Below, one piece after another: positions 14,515 through 24,562 of a stretch of DNA of 34,818 nucleotides (position 1 is the first letter of the stretch; every line of letters starts with the position of its first letter). The DNA comes from Candidatus Hydrogenedens sp. (GTDB lineage: Bacteria > Hydrogenedentota > Hydrogenedentia > Hydrogenedentales > JAEUWI01): assembly GCA_016125095.1 (NCBI GenBank), contig WGMK01000034.1, forward strand, positions 1 through 34,818. Reading direction: 5' to 3'. The notes beneath the pieces were generated by a model. It made no database searches, was not told the DNA's origin, and saw nothing but the letters and a program-made list of their open reading frames with translations. The position numbers and the translations under genes were made by a program.

Positions 14515-15951
14515 TCAGCGCGAAGAAACGCGCACGGGACCGGTTACCGGCAGGGCCATGTCGGCGCTGTCGGTCAGGTTGCAATAGGGATCGGCGTGGC
14601 GGCCGTACCACACGTGGGGCTGCTCGGGCATGTTCTGTACCCAAAGCAGCACCGCCTCCGGATTCTGCGGATCGATTTCCTGCTTGTAGATCTCGAGCGC
14701 CTCGGGGCCATCGGGCCCGGAGCACACACTGAAACCCGACAAACGTCCCTCGTGGCGCAGCCCGCCATTGGCGCCGCTGATCAGCACGCGGATGCATTGG
14801 CCGTAAGGGGTGGCGGCGCGTTCGGCACCGGAGATGCGCGGACCTGCGGACACGCTGCCGCCAAACAGATCGCGCTCGGCCAGGTTGGCCAGACGCGCGC
14901 CCAGTCGCGCCAGGCTTGGCGTGCCGACGTGGATGAGATCGTCCAGTGCGAGATCGACCGAAGCGACCACGCCCGTATGGGGAATGCTTTCGGAAGCGAG
15001 CTGCAGCGTCTGGATGGCGTCCCAATCGGGGCGCGGCGCGGGCTGCACGAAACGCCCGATCTGCACGGAGTAGAACGGCATTTCGGGCCCGCCGAAATCA
15101 TCGCGCATGGCCTGCACGAGGGCGGCGAACTTCTCGGCAAACACGGGCACGGCATCGGGGTTCGCGTCTGACTCGCCCTGATACCAGAGCACGCCACGCA
15201 CCTTGCCGCCCGCCGCGGCCACTTGGGCCAGCATCGAGCCGTAGAGCGAATCGCCGCCCTGGTCCTTCAGCTTCGGATCCCATTGCGCCATCGAGGTGCC
15301 GCCGTGCGCCGTGGCAATCAGACCTACCGGGCGTCCGGTGCGCTGCACCATCTCAATCGCGAAGGGCAGGCCGAGCCCTGCACCCTTGCTGCCTCCAAAG
15401 GACTGCGCGATGGCGTTCGCGCGCGCCTCGTCGTTCTCGTAGGTACCGTGTACGGCATCGGGCGATTCGGCGAGGATGTGGAGCGGATCGCGCGCGAGGC
15501 ACCATTCGTGGTTCATGCGCAACAGGTTCACCTTGGCGTGCGGCGCGGACAGGCCGGTCAGGTTGCCGACGCCCTGCATGTTCGATTGTCCCGCCAGCAC
15601 CCACAGATCGCCCGCGAGCACATTCGATACCTGCGCCGTCTCTTCGGGCGCCGCGGCCGAACGCACCGCCACGATGTAGGGGCCGCCCTGGGAGATGGTC
15701 ACACTGCCCGAATAGGTGCCATTCGCAGCCTCGGCCAAGGGCTGCCACGCGGCCAGCGTCGCGCTGCTTTCGGCCGCGTCCACCCGCACTTCGACCGCGC
15801 CATCGGGTGCGCTTCCGGAGAGCGTGACCACGGCGCTGCCGGGTTCCTCCACTTGTACCACCTGATAATCGACCAGCCCCTCGAGCGTGATGCCGTGGGC
15901 GGCGGCGGGAATGACACAAAGCAAGACGGCGAGACCGATACGCTGCAACAT
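14515..15951 (-). CDS. Sialate O-acetylesterase-like SGNH hydrolase
   Basis: The 478-residue protein begins with signal peptide MLQRIGLAVLLCVIPAAAHG. I placed the start at ATG 15951, which follows GGGAGGAAG, rather than at upstream codons that would bury the signal. After a beta-rich N-terminal domain comes VLAGQSNMQG (118-127), with Ser123 as the nucleophile of the SASA/SGNH family. VLWYQGESDAN is the second block and DDLIHVGTPSLARLG carries the Asp-x-x-His pair. Such enzymes remove acetyl groups from sialic acids or plant and algal polysaccharides. The neighbours (isomerase-like, aldolase, sodium symporter) suggest carbohydrate degradation. The exact substrate cannot be read from sequence. 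Confidence 0.85.
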   Translation of the reverse strand: MLQRIGLAVLLCVIPAAAHGITLEGLVDYQVVQVEEPGSAVVTLSGSAPDGAVEVRVDAAESSATLAAWQPLAEAANGTYSGSVTISQGGPYIVAVRSAAAPEETAQVSNVLAGDLWVLAGQSNMQGVGNLTGLSAPHAKVNLLRMNHEWCLARDPLHILAESPDAVHGTYENDEARANAIAQSFGGSKGAGLGLPFAIEMVQRTGRPVGLIATAHGGTSMAQWDPKLKDQGGDSLYGSMLAQVAAAGGKVRGVLWYQGESDANPDAVPVFAEKFAALVQAMRDDFGGPEMPFYSVQIGRFVQPAPRPDWDAIQTLQLASESIPHTGVVASVDLALDDLIHVGTPSLARLGARLANLAERDLFGGSVSAGPRISGAERAATPYGQCIRVLISGANGGLRHEGRLSGFSVCSGPDGPEALEIYKQEIDPQNPEAVLLWVQNMPEQPHVWYGRHADPYCNLTDSADMALPVTGPVRVSSR

Positions 15952-16024
15952 AAGTCTTCCTCCCGGATGGATTGATCCTCGTATTGTGGCGATGGGGCGG
16001 GAGGCGGTCAAGCAATGGAGACGG

Positions 16025-16729
16025 CTACACCGCCGCAGCTGGCATCAGCGCGGCCTTGCGCGCGATCTCCATGTCCTGGCGCATGGTGGTGATTTGGAAG
16101 AGTCCCAGCGGCAGGCCCTCGGGCAGCGTGGTGATCTCCTTCCCGGTGGCCAGCGCCATCTGGTACACCATCGCGGTTTTCTCGAGCAGCTCGGCGAACA
16201 GCAGCGTCTTTTCGAGACTGGGCCCCATACAGAGCGCGCCGTGGTTTTGCAGGATGTAGCAATGGCAGCGGTTGTCTAACTTGGCCACCACGTTTTCCAA
16301 CAGGTCGTTGCTGCCGCTGAGACCATAGGGCACCACTTCGACGACGTGGCCGATGGCGACAGCGACCTCGTCGAAGAGCGCGGGAATCGAGTGGTTGATG
16401 AGCCCGAAGGCGCTGGCGTGGGGCTGATGGGTATGAATCACCGAACTGACATCCGGCCGGTGCTGATAGCAGGCAAGGTGCATGGGCGCCTCGACCGAGG
16501 GTTCATGAGGACCTTCCAGCCTGGCGCCGTTGAAATTGAGCACGCACAAGTCTGCCGGCGAGAGATCGGTGTACTTGATACCGGAGGGCGTGATGACGAT
16601 GGTATCCTCGCCATCCACCTGCACGGAGACATTGCCCGCGCTACCGTGGCGCGTGCCGAAGAACCCCGCCTCCATCAACTGCAGGCAGGTTTCCAGCACT
16701 TGCTTCTTGTAAGGATCGTACTTGCTCAT
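16025..16729 (-). CDS. Class II aldolase/adducin-family protein (fuculose-phosphate aldolase-like)
   Basis: The 234 residues match class II aldolases such as L-fuculose-1-phosphate aldolase, which cleave phosphorylated sugars to DHAP and an aldehyde using zinc. GSAGNVSVQV (29-38) is the phosphate-binding region and ITPSGIKYTDL follows. Glu80 (PSVEAPMH) is the catalytic acid/base, His99 and His101 (VIHTHQ) are two zinc ligands, and His163 (LQNHGAL) is the third. All key residues are kept, so it should be active. It lies upstream of the esterase-like gene on the same strand, 73 bases apart, and is divergent from the symporter genes. Confidence 0.88.
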   Translation of the reverse strand: MSKYDPYKKQVLETCLQLMEAGFFGTRHGSAGNVSVQVDGEDTIVITPSGIKYTDLSPADLCVLNFNGARLEGPHEPSVEAPMHLACYQHRPDVSSVIHTHQPHASAFGLINHSIPALFDEVAVAIGHVVEVVPYGLSGSNDLLENVVAKLDNRCHCYILQNHGALCMGPSLEKTLLFAELLEKTAMVYQMALATGKEITTLPEGLPLGLFQITTMRQDMEIARKAALMPAAAV

Positions 16730-16868
16730 GGACTCGCGCCTCCCGGGTGATGCGGGTTCAGTATATCAATTCCACCTGCTGCCGGCGGCGGATACGCGCC
16801 GCAGCAACCGGGCTGGACCCCCGCTGCCGCGGCGGGTACACTGGCCGCAGGGTATGGGAGGTACCGCT

Positions 16869-17132
16869 ATGAACGAGGAACTTGCCAAGGCCTATTGGCG
16901 CGCGAACCTGAAGGTAATCGGTGCGCTGCTGAGCGTGTGGGCGCTTGCGGGGCTGATATTCGGGGTGCTGCTCGTCGAGCCGCTGAACCGCATCGCTTTC
17001 GGTGGCGTGCCGTTCGGATTCTGGATGGCCCAGCAGGGCGCGATATTCATCTTCGTCGTGCTCATTTTCGTCTACGCCTTTGTGATGGAACGGGTCGACC
17101 ACCGGTTCCGCGTGGACAAGGACGAAGAGTAA
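16869..17132 (+). CDS. Sodium/substrate symporter small subunit (DUF4212)
   Basis: This 87-residue membrane protein has two predicted helices (about 16-38 and 52-76). Its motifs match the DUF4212 family: AYWRANLKVI near the start, and FGFWMAQQGAIFIFVVLIFVY before a charged tail (MERVDHRFRVDKDEE). The family is always found beside a large SSS-type symporter subunit, which starts 28 bases downstream. ATG 16869 has GGGAGG at good spacing. Confidence 0.9.
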   Translation: MNEELAKAYWRANLKVIGALLSVWALAGLIFGVLLVEPLNRIAFGGVPFGFWMAQQGAIFIFVVLIFVYAFVMERVDHRFRVDKDEE

Positions 17133-17160
17133 ACCGGGGCACGCACGGGGAGGCGCCTTC

Positions 17161-18873
<1,713 letters not shown>

Positions 18874-18898
18874 GGGAGCTTTGCACCAATAATCCGCT

Positions 18899-18928
18899 GT
18901 GGGCGGGTTTCCGGCCCGCCCACTTTTT
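18899..18928 (+). terminator. Intrinsic terminator after the symporter
   Basis: A 9-bp perfect stem, GTGGGCGGG (18899-18907) with CCCGCCCAC (18915-18923), has a 7-base loop and is followed at once by TTTTT. Confidence 0.9.
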
Positions 18929-18989
18929 GACCGAAGGTCTCCAATCCTGACGAGGATATGGCATACTGACTGTATCGGAGGCGATCACG

Positions 18990-19199
18990 ATGCTACGTGC
19001 CATCCAAGTGCAGATTGATGCGAACGGGCAGGTGCGCCCCATCGAACCGAACGAACATGTGCCCGCCGGACGCGCCTTGGTGGTGCTGCTCGATTCCGAT
19101 ACCAATGAACCTGCGCTATTGGCCGAATCGTCCTTGGCGGCAGATTGGCTGAGGCCCGAAGAGGACGAGGCATGGGCGCATTTGCAGCCGGATAAGTAG
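18990..19199 (+). CDS. Putative antitoxin of a PemK/MazF-type module
   Basis: This 69-residue protein begins MLRAIQVQIDANGQVRPIEPNE, a beta-hairpin start seen in small antitoxins that bind DNA with their N-terminus. It ends ESSLAADWLRPEEDEAWAHLQ, the acidic helical tail that usually wraps the toxin. GGAGG lies before ATG 18990. The assignment rests mainly on the overlapping PemK-like reading frame downstream, whose presumed start (ATG 19172) lies inside this gene, as is common for such modules. Confidence 0.7.
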   Translation: MLRAIQVQIDANGQVRPIEPNEHVPAGRALVVLLDSDTNEPALLAESSLAADWLRPEEDEAWAHLQPDK

Positions 19200-19504
19200 T
19201 TGTCCTGCCCTTCCCGTTTTCCGATTTGTCGGGTCGAAAGTATCGCCCCGCACTCTTGCTGGGGTACGCGGACCGTGGCGATTGGATCGCCTGCCAGATT
19301 ACCAGCAACCCGTTCTCCGACATGCGCGCCGTGGAAATTCTGGATTCCGGTTTTGCCAGCGGAGGGCTTCGCCGCGCCAGTTACGCCCGACCAGGGAAAC
19401 TATTCACGGCGAATGAGACTATCTTCGCCAACAGCTTGGGGGAGTTGGAGTCGGACCTTTTCGAACACATCCTTGATTCGGTCATTCGTATCCTAAGTTC
19501 CTAA
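19172..19504 (+). pseudogene. PemK/MazF-family toxin with an in-frame stop at codon 8
   Basis: From ATG 19172 the frame reads MGAFAAG, then TAA (19193-19195), then VVVLPFPFSDLSGRKYRPAL. The usual family start is GD-VVVLPFPFSDL, so TAA sits where Asp is expected. After the stop the frame continues to 19504 with normal family features (ACQITSNPFSD, SYARPGKLFTANE, FEHILDSVIRIL). The only later start, TTG 19226, would remove the first beta-strand and the PFPFSD segment that helps bind RNA. Unless the base calls are wrong, the ribonuclease toxin is probably inactive while the antitoxin remains intact. Confidence 0.75.
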
Positions 19505-19521
19505 GCTTTTTCGCTGCTTGT

Positions 19522-20505
19522 TCACCCCGCCACCTTCACCACGACCTTGCCGAACGGCCCGGACTGCAGGCGGGCGAAGGCGGCTTGGACGTCTTCGAAG
19601 GCGAATTCGGAATCGATGAGAGGTTTCTGGCCGACGGCTTCGAGGGTCTTTACGATGCCGGCCCAAGCTTCTTGGGCTTCTTCGGGGGTGTTCGCGCCGA
19701 CGTTCATGCCCTGGATGGTGATGCACTTGAAGATGAGCAGGCCGAGGGTGACTTCGGAGCTGAGCCCGGCGAGCAGGCCGATGACCATGATCTTGCCGTC
19801 CACCCCGCAGACCTTCACGCATTCCTCGAGCCAGGGTCCGCCGAGGTTTTCGATGACGATATCCACGCGGCCGCCGTGCAGGGCCTCTTTCACCTGCGCC
19901 CCGAAGGTGGCGATGTCGGTATCGACGATGGCGTCGGCGCCGAGTTCGAGCAGGCGGGCCTTTTTGTCTTCGCTGCGCGACATGCCGATCGCCTTTGCGC
20001 CGAGGCCTTTCGCCAGCTGGATGGCCGCCGAGCCCACGCCGCCCGACGTACCGGTGACCAGGGCGGTCTGGCCGGGCTGCAGGTTGCCGCGCTGCACAAG
20101 GCCCTGCCACGCAGTCAGCATCACCAGCGGACCGGCCGCGCCTTCCTGCGGCGTCCAGCCGGCGGGCAGCGGCGCCAGCGAGGCCTCGGGCACGGTCACG
20201 TATTGGGCGAGGGTGCCGGTGCGCGATACGCCCACTTCGCTGCGCAGCACAATCACCTCGTCGCCCGCCTTGAAGCGCCCGCCCTCGGCCGCCTGCTCAA
20301 TGATGCCGCAGGCGTCGCGTCCCACGCTGAACGGCCGCGGCGCCGGGCGTGGATACTTGCCCGCCACCATGTAGCGATCCGCCGGGTTCAGCGCGGCATA
20401 GCGCACCCGCACCAAGGCTTCGCCTGCGGCGGGCACGGGCATGTCCGCCTCCTCGAGTACGAGGTTTTCAATCGGGCCGAATTCGTGAAAACGCCATGCG
20501 CGCAT
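19522..20505 (-). CDS. Zinc-free MDR oxidoreductase (quinone oxidoreductase-like)
   Basis: The protein has 327 residues of the medium-chain dehydrogenase/reductase superfamily. The N-terminal GroES-like domain has VRVRYAALNPADRYMVAGKYP and VGRDACGIIEQ. The nucleotide-binding domain has VTGTSGGVGSAAIQLAKGLGAKAIGMSRS, an AxxGxxGxxx-type Rossmann motif with SRS after the second strand, suggesting NADPH. The four structural-zinc cysteines of alcohol dehydrogenases are absent. It probably reduces quinones or enoyl compounds. AAAGGAG precedes ATG 20505. It is divergent from the PhyH gene with only 83 bases between, so the two may share a control region. Confidence 0.88.
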   Translation of the reverse strand: MRAWRFHEFGPIENLVLEEADMPVPAAGEALVRVRYAALNPADRYMVAGKYPRPAPRPFSVGRDACGIIEQAAEGGRFKAGDEVIVLRSEVGVSRTGTLAQYVTVPEASLAPLPAGWTPQEGAAGPLVMLTAWQGLVQRGNLQPGQTALVTGTSGGVGSAAIQLAKGLGAKAIGMSRSEDKKARLLELGADAIVDTDIATFGAQVKEALHGGRVDIVIENLGGPWLEECVKVCGVDGKIMVIGLLAGLSSEVTLGLLIFKCITIQGMNVGANTPEEAQEAWAGIVKTLEAVGQKPLIDSEFAFEDVQAAFARLQSGPFGKVVVKVAG

Positions 20506-20588
20506 GGGAAAGCTCCTTTGGGTTTGATCCGCCAAACCCGTATAGTAACCGGCGATGGGCGCAGGTAAAAGCCGAGGGAGATTCCGCC

Positions 20589-21371
20589 ATGGCCGCATTC
20601 ACCGATGCCGACTTTGAAGCCTTCGAGCGCGACGGCTATGTCGTCGCGCGCGGGCTGTTTTCCGCCGAGGAAATGCGGCTGCTGCACCTGGTGGGCAAAG
20701 CCGACGCGGGGCTGCTGGGCGATACGCTCGACCGCCACGACACGAGCGGCCACGTGACCCGGCTGGCGCTGCGCAACGACCTGCGCGACGACCTGTACAG
20801 CGCCATCGTGCGGAGCGAGCGCATGGTGCGTCCGATGGAGCGCATGCTCGGCGGCGAGGTGTATCACTACCACCACAAGATGAACATGAAGGAGCCGAAA
20901 GTGGGCGGCGCCTGGGAATGGCACCAGGACTACGGCTACTGGTACGACAACGGCTGCCTCTTCCCCTACATGGCCAGCGCGATGATCGCGGTGGACGAGG
21001 CGACCATCGAGAACGGCTGCCTGCAAGTCATCAAGGGTTCGCACCACATGGGTCGCATCGAGCATGGCGTCGTAGCCGACCAGACCGGCGCGGACATGGA
21101 GCGCGTGAATCAGGCGCTCAAGCAGATGGAACTGGTGCACGTGACCATGCAGCCGGGCGACACGCTGTTTTTCCACAGCAACCTGCTGCACCGCTCCGAC
21201 GCCAACCTGAGCGACAAGCCGCGCTGGGTGCTCATCTGCTGCTACAACGCCGCCCGCAACGATCCCTACAAAGTGCACCACCACCCGAACTACACCCCGC
21301 TCGAGGTCTGGCCCGACGAGCGCGTCCTCGAGGCCGGCCAACGCCAGGCCAAGGAACTGCAGCTGGTGTAG
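20589..21371 (+). CDS. Phytanoyl-CoA dioxygenase (PhyH) family protein
   Basis: The 260-residue Fe(II)/2-oxoglutarate oxygenase begins FEAFERDGYVVARGLFSAEEM, the usual PhyH start. Iron ligands are His112 and Asp114 (EWHQDYGYWY) and His201 (NLLHRSD). Arg212, about 11 residues after the last His, would hold 2-oxoglutarate. PGDTLFFHSNLLHRSDAN is the conserved distal strand. The family hydroxylates varied small molecules and is expanded in planctomycete-like genomes, so the substrate stays open. The 3' end runs into a block of palindromic repeats. Confidence 0.88.
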   Translation: MAAFTDADFEAFERDGYVVARGLFSAEEMRLLHLVGKADAGLLGDTLDRHDTSGHVTRLALRNDLRDDLYSAIVRSERMVRPMERMLGGEVYHYHHKMNMKEPKVGGAWEWHQDYGYWYDNGCLFPYMASAMIAVDEATIENGCLQVIKGSHHMGRIEHGVVADQTGADMERVNQALKQMELVHVTMQPGDTLFFHSNLLHRSDANLSDKPRWVLICCYNAARNDPYKVHHHPNYTPLEVWPDERVLEAGQRQAKELQLV

Positions 21372-21400
21372 GGAGAGGGTGGCCATTCCACCCAGGAGCA

Positions 21401-21579
21401 GGGCCAAAGGCCCGAGCTATGCCAGCCTGGGCCATCGGCCCAGGTCTACGGCCTTCGTCATTGAGAAGGGCTGAAGGCCCGTTTCATCGGAATCGATCGG
21501 GCTTACAGCCCTGCGTTGATCCCCTGAATCCAAAACCCAGGCCGTTGGCCTGGGCTGGTATTGGTTGGGCCGTTGGCCC
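21401..21579. repeat. Block A of modular palindromic repeats (six hairpins)
   Basis: Six short palindromes occur in 179 bases: GGGCC-AAA-GGCCC (21401), CCTGGGCC-ATC-GGCCCAGG (21426), GGGC-TGAAG-GCCC (21468), GGGCT-TAC-AGCCC (21499), CCCAGGCC-GTT-GGCCTGGG (21536) and GGGCC-GTT-GGCCC (21567). The first and last pairs are the same unit in opposite orientation: a 13-base palindrome, a linker like GAGCTATGCCAG, then a 19-base palindrome. Related units recur at 33940-34140. It looks like a REP/BIME-type mosaic between converging genes. Confidence 0.8.
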
Positions 21580-21600
21580 TTCGAGGCGGAACCATCGCCT

Positions 21601-22359
21601 TTACGGCGCGGCTGGCGCTTCAGCTGCCTCTGCCGGCGCTTCTGGGGCGGGTGCGCCGGTTTCCAGTTCGGTGACTTGGCCTCCCTGCAGGAGCAGGATC
21701 TTGTCGCGGCCGGTGCCGCGGTGTTTGGAGATGCTTAGCACGCGGTGCGCCGGATCGGAGGAGACCTGCGTTTCCGCGTAGCTTTCGGCGGCTTCCTGGT
21801 TGTCGTACACCTCGATGTTCAAATTGTCGTAGGTGTTGTATTGCTCGTGCAGTTCGCGGCCGAGGTTCTCGATGTCTTCACTGGCCGCGCCTTCCGGCAC
21901 CACGACCACCATGCCCTTGAGCGACGAGACGCCTTCGCCGAGGCGCGCGGCCACTTCGGGCTCGCGGCCCCATTCCTTCACCACGTTCCATGTGAACTCG
22001 GCAGGGGCGAGTGGCGGCGGGGGCTCGTTCATCACTTCATCGAACAGCTCGGCTCCGGGCCGGGGCACGAACCCGCCCTCGAGGTCCATGGGCGAAGGGC
22101 CGCGCTGGTAGAGCCGCTGTATCTCGCCGCGCAACTGCGTGTTCTCGGCCTCGAGATCGCGCATCATCTGGTTCACCAGCAGGTTCAAGGTCTCCTGCAA
22201 TTCGCGCATCTCGGTGCGCAGTGCCGCCACTTCGGCCTGCACGGATTCCAGCGTGGCGGGCTCGGCCGGAACTTCGGCCGGGGGGGCTTCGCCTTCCTCG
22301 GCGGCGACAGGCAGCAGCACGCCCAGCAGCAATGCGCCGGCCATCAGGATTCGGGGCAT
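21601..22359 (-). CDS. Secreted coiled-coil protein of unknown function
   Basis: The 252-residue protein is not assigned to a family. MPRILMAGALLLGVLLPVAA is a signal peptide. An Ala/Glu/Pro-rich linker follows, then a likely coiled coil (SVQAEVAALRTEMRELQETLNLLVNQMMRDLEAENTQLRGEIQRL). The second half is a compact domain with alternating strands (GMVVVVPEGAASEDIENLG and VLSISKHRGTGRDKILLLQGG) and an Ala/Pro/Glu-rich tail. The layout suggests a periplasmic oligomer. It lies downstream of the TPR and glycosyl-transferase genes on the same strand, so it may belong to the polysaccharide export group. Confidence 0.65.
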   Translation of the reverse strand: MPRILMAGALLLGVLLPVAAEEGEAPPAEVPAEPATLESVQAEVAALRTEMRELQETLNLLVNQMMRDLEAENTQLRGEIQRLYQRGPSPMDLEGGFVPRPGAELFDEVMNEPPPPLAPAEFTWNVVKEWGREPEVAARLGEGVSSLKGMVVVVPEGAASEDIENLGRELHEQYNTYDNLNIEVYDNQEAAESYAETQVSSDPAHRVLSISKHRGTGRDKILLLQGGQVTELETGAPAPEAPAEAAEAPAAP

Positions 22360-22406
22360 GGTGCGGTGTCTCCCGCGGTTGGACGCGGCTTGCGCCAGCG
22401 CGGAGC

Positions 22407-23048
22407 CTAGCTGGCTTCCAGCACCTCGATACGCTCGCGCAGGGCCTCGGCCTGCTTGGTGCGGCCGGTGTGTTCGTAAGCGCCCAGCAGCTTGCTCATC
22501 ACGTAGAGGTCTTCCTGGTTCTTCAGCGCCTGTTCGAAATGGGGAATGCATTCGTTATACCGTCCCGCCCGGAAGTTGGCATCGCCCACCCACCGCGCGA
22601 ACTGCGGTGTGGCGTGGCCGTCGCGCATGCTCTGCTCGCCCAGCGCGATTGCCTCGTCGTAGCGCTTTGTGTGGATATACGCCCAGAGCGCCTTGCCTCG
22701 CGCGTCGGGGTCGATGCTGCCGCGCTTGCGCGCCGCTTCGTAGGCCTCGGCCGCCTTGGCGAATTCCTCGCGTTCGTAATACAACAGGCCCATGTGCTCC
22801 CACGCCAGCGGCGAACGGTCGTCCAGCGCGGCGGCCTTGCGGAACTGCAGCAATGCGCCATCCGGATCATTCGCCGCCATGCGTGCCTGACCCGCCTTCA
22901 CATACGTCCACGGGCTGCTGGCCCGCAGGTCTTGAACGTGCTGGTGCGTGCCGATGTTGACGCCGAGGGCCGCCACCGCCAGCACCAGCAGCAGACCGCC
23001 CCAGCGGATTAGCATCTTCGTCTCGTCCTGGAAAACCGGGTGCGTCAT
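22407..23048 (-). CDS. Membrane-anchored TPR protein
   Basis: The 213 residues include one N-terminal membrane segment (MLIRWGGLLLVLAVAALGVNIG, with a short cytoplasmic tail) followed by about four tetratricopeptide repeats (AGQARMAANDPDGALLQFRKAAALD, AWEHMGLLYYEREEFAKAAEAYEAA and so on). The repeats would face the periplasm and bind partner proteins. It starts one base after the stop of the polyprenyl glycosylphosphotransferase, so it is co-expressed with it and probably serves polysaccharide assembly or export. No catalytic motif is present. Confidence 0.8.
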   Translation of the reverse strand: MTHPVFQDETKMLIRWGGLLLVLAVAALGVNIGTHQHVQDLRASSPWTYVKAGQARMAANDPDGALLQFRKAAALDDRSPLAWEHMGLLYYEREEFAKAAEAYEAARKRGSIDPDARGKALWAYIHTKRYDEAIALGEQSMRDGHATPQFARWVGDANFRAGRYNECIPHFEQALKNQEDLYVMSKLLGAYEHTGRTKQAEALRERIEVLEAS

Positions 23049-23049
23049 G

Positions 23050-24414
23050 CTATTGCGCTCCCTTCGCGCCGAGCACCACGCGCACCGTGGCGAAGAGGAT
23101 CCGGATATCGTTGAGCGGCGAAAGGCTGCTGATGTACATGAGGTCGTAACGCAGCCGGTCCTCCGGCTCGGAGCTGTAGGAACCGAGCACATGCGAGAGG
23201 CTGGTCACGCCGGGCCGCACCTCGAGGCGCCGGTCGAACAGCGGCCACTTCTCGCAGAATTCCTGGTGGAAGTGCGGGCGCTCCGGGCGCGGTCCGATCA
23301 GGCTCATGTCGCCCTTGAGCACGTTGATGAGCTGTGGTATCTCGTCGATGCGGTGCTTGCGAATGAAGCGCCCCACGGGCGTCACGCGCGCGTCGTTCGC
23401 GGTCGCCCACACCGGACCGCTCTTGGTCTCGGCGTCCGTGGTCATCGAGCGAAACTTGTACAGGTTGAAGCGGCGGCCGTTCAGGCCCATGCGTTCCTGC
23501 GTATAGAAGATCGGCCCGGACGACGTGAGCTTCACGGCCAAGGCCGTCACGATACAGATGGGCAGGGCCAGTAGCAGGCCGATGAGGCTTACGCCCAGAT
23601 CGACCAAGCGCTTCAGGTGGGTGTAGGGGCGCAGCGTCTGGCGATTCTTCAGTTCCACCAGCGGAATGCCCGCCACCGCCTTGAGGTCGCTGTGAGGGAA
23701 GAACAGCATGTCGTGCAGGGTCGGGTAGATGTAGACACGGCCAAAGCTGTTCTCGCAGAACTCGAGTATCTTGATGGCCTCCTCGACCGCCGCCTGATTG
23801 TTGGTTGATGCGATGATGGCATCCTTAAAGGCGAAGGGATTGGGCCGTCCCTCGGCGCGGGCCAGTTCGAACTCGGCCTGCGCGTCTTCCAGGCTGCGGC
23901 GGTGGGCGTCGGCCCAGTAGGCGTCGTTACCGGTGATCTCCTCGGCGAGTCGTTCGCATTCGGGACCGGAGCCGAAGATGTGGAATTCCTGGTGCATGGA
24001 GGCGAAGCGCGGGGCGATTCCGCAGAACAGGAACCGCCAGGCGCTGACCACCGCCATGCCGATCACCGGCGCCAGCAGCAGTTCGCGCCGCGAGATGGCG
24101 AGATAATCCCGCGGAAGGATGGAGGCCACTAGCACCGAAAGCACGGCCGTGGCGACCAGGCCCAGCGAGACGAAATAGATGGTGTCGAACCGGTCCGTGA
24201 TGCGGGAAGGCTGGTAGGCGCCGGTGTAGATACAGGCACCCAGGTAGAGCGCCAACAAGACCATCTGCTCGGCGTAGAGCTGGCGCATGTCGTCCAGATA
24301 GATGAGGGTATCCGTGCGCGACAAGGCGGCCAGGCTCAGGCTGAGCCAGAGCAGCAGGGCATCCGTCACGAAGCAGAGTAAAATGATAACCTGACGTTGG
24401 CGGGCAAGCGGCAC
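23050..24414 (-). CDS. Exopolysaccharide polyprenyl glycosylphosphotransferase (WbaP/EpsE-like)
   Basis: This enzyme starts polysaccharide synthesis by moving a sugar-1-phosphate from a UDP-sugar to undecaprenyl phosphate at the inner membrane. The 454-residue protein has four to five N-terminal membrane helices and a Rossmann-like middle domain. The C-terminal bacterial sugar transferase domain has KRLVDLGVSLIGLLLALPI (membrane re-entrant helix), GPIFYTQERMGLNGRRFNLYKFRSM, ARVTPVGRFIRKHRIDEIPQL and NVLKGDMSLIGPRPERP. I chose GTG 24414, preceded by GGGGA, because no ATG lies between the upstream stop and the first membrane helix at a sensible position. It heads the gene group running down to 21601. 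Confidence 0.9.
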   Translation of the reverse strand: MPLARQRQVIILLCFVTDALLLWLSLSLAALSRTDTLIYLDDMRQLYAEQMVLLALYLGACIYTGAYQPSRITDRFDTIYFVSLGLVATAVLSVLVASILPRDYLAISRRELLLAPVIGMAVVSAWRFLFCGIAPRFASMHQEFHIFGSGPECERLAEEITGNDAYWADAHRRSLEDAQAEFELARAEGRPNPFAFKDAIIASTNNQAAVEEAIKILEFCENSFGRVYIYPTLHDMLFFPHSDLKAVAGIPLVELKNRQTLRPYTHLKRLVDLGVSLIGLLLALPICIVTALAVKLTSSGPIFYTQERMGLNGRRFNLYKFRSMTTDAETKSGPVWATANDARVTPVGRFIRKHRIDEIPQLINVLKGDMSLIGPRPERPHFHQEFCEKWPLFDRRLEVRPGVTSLSHVLGSYSSEPEDRLRYDLMYISSLSPLNDIRILFATVRVVLGAKGAQ

Positions 24415-24562
24415 GATAATTCCCCGGATCGTATGGTAACCTCTTGCGTAGGTTATGCTTATTTTACCCGAGCCACCCCGGCTCAGGCAAAGGCGCGTGC
24501 CCGCCGTGGCACTATCGAGCCTGAGTGTGCCATGATCGGCCCCCTGCACACGGGAGTGTTTC

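Noticed and set aside
21401..21579. CRISPR array or attenuator series
   Set aside because: The palindromes are not regularly spaced, the units differ in orientation and there are no unique spacers of constant length, so a REP-like mosaic fits better.
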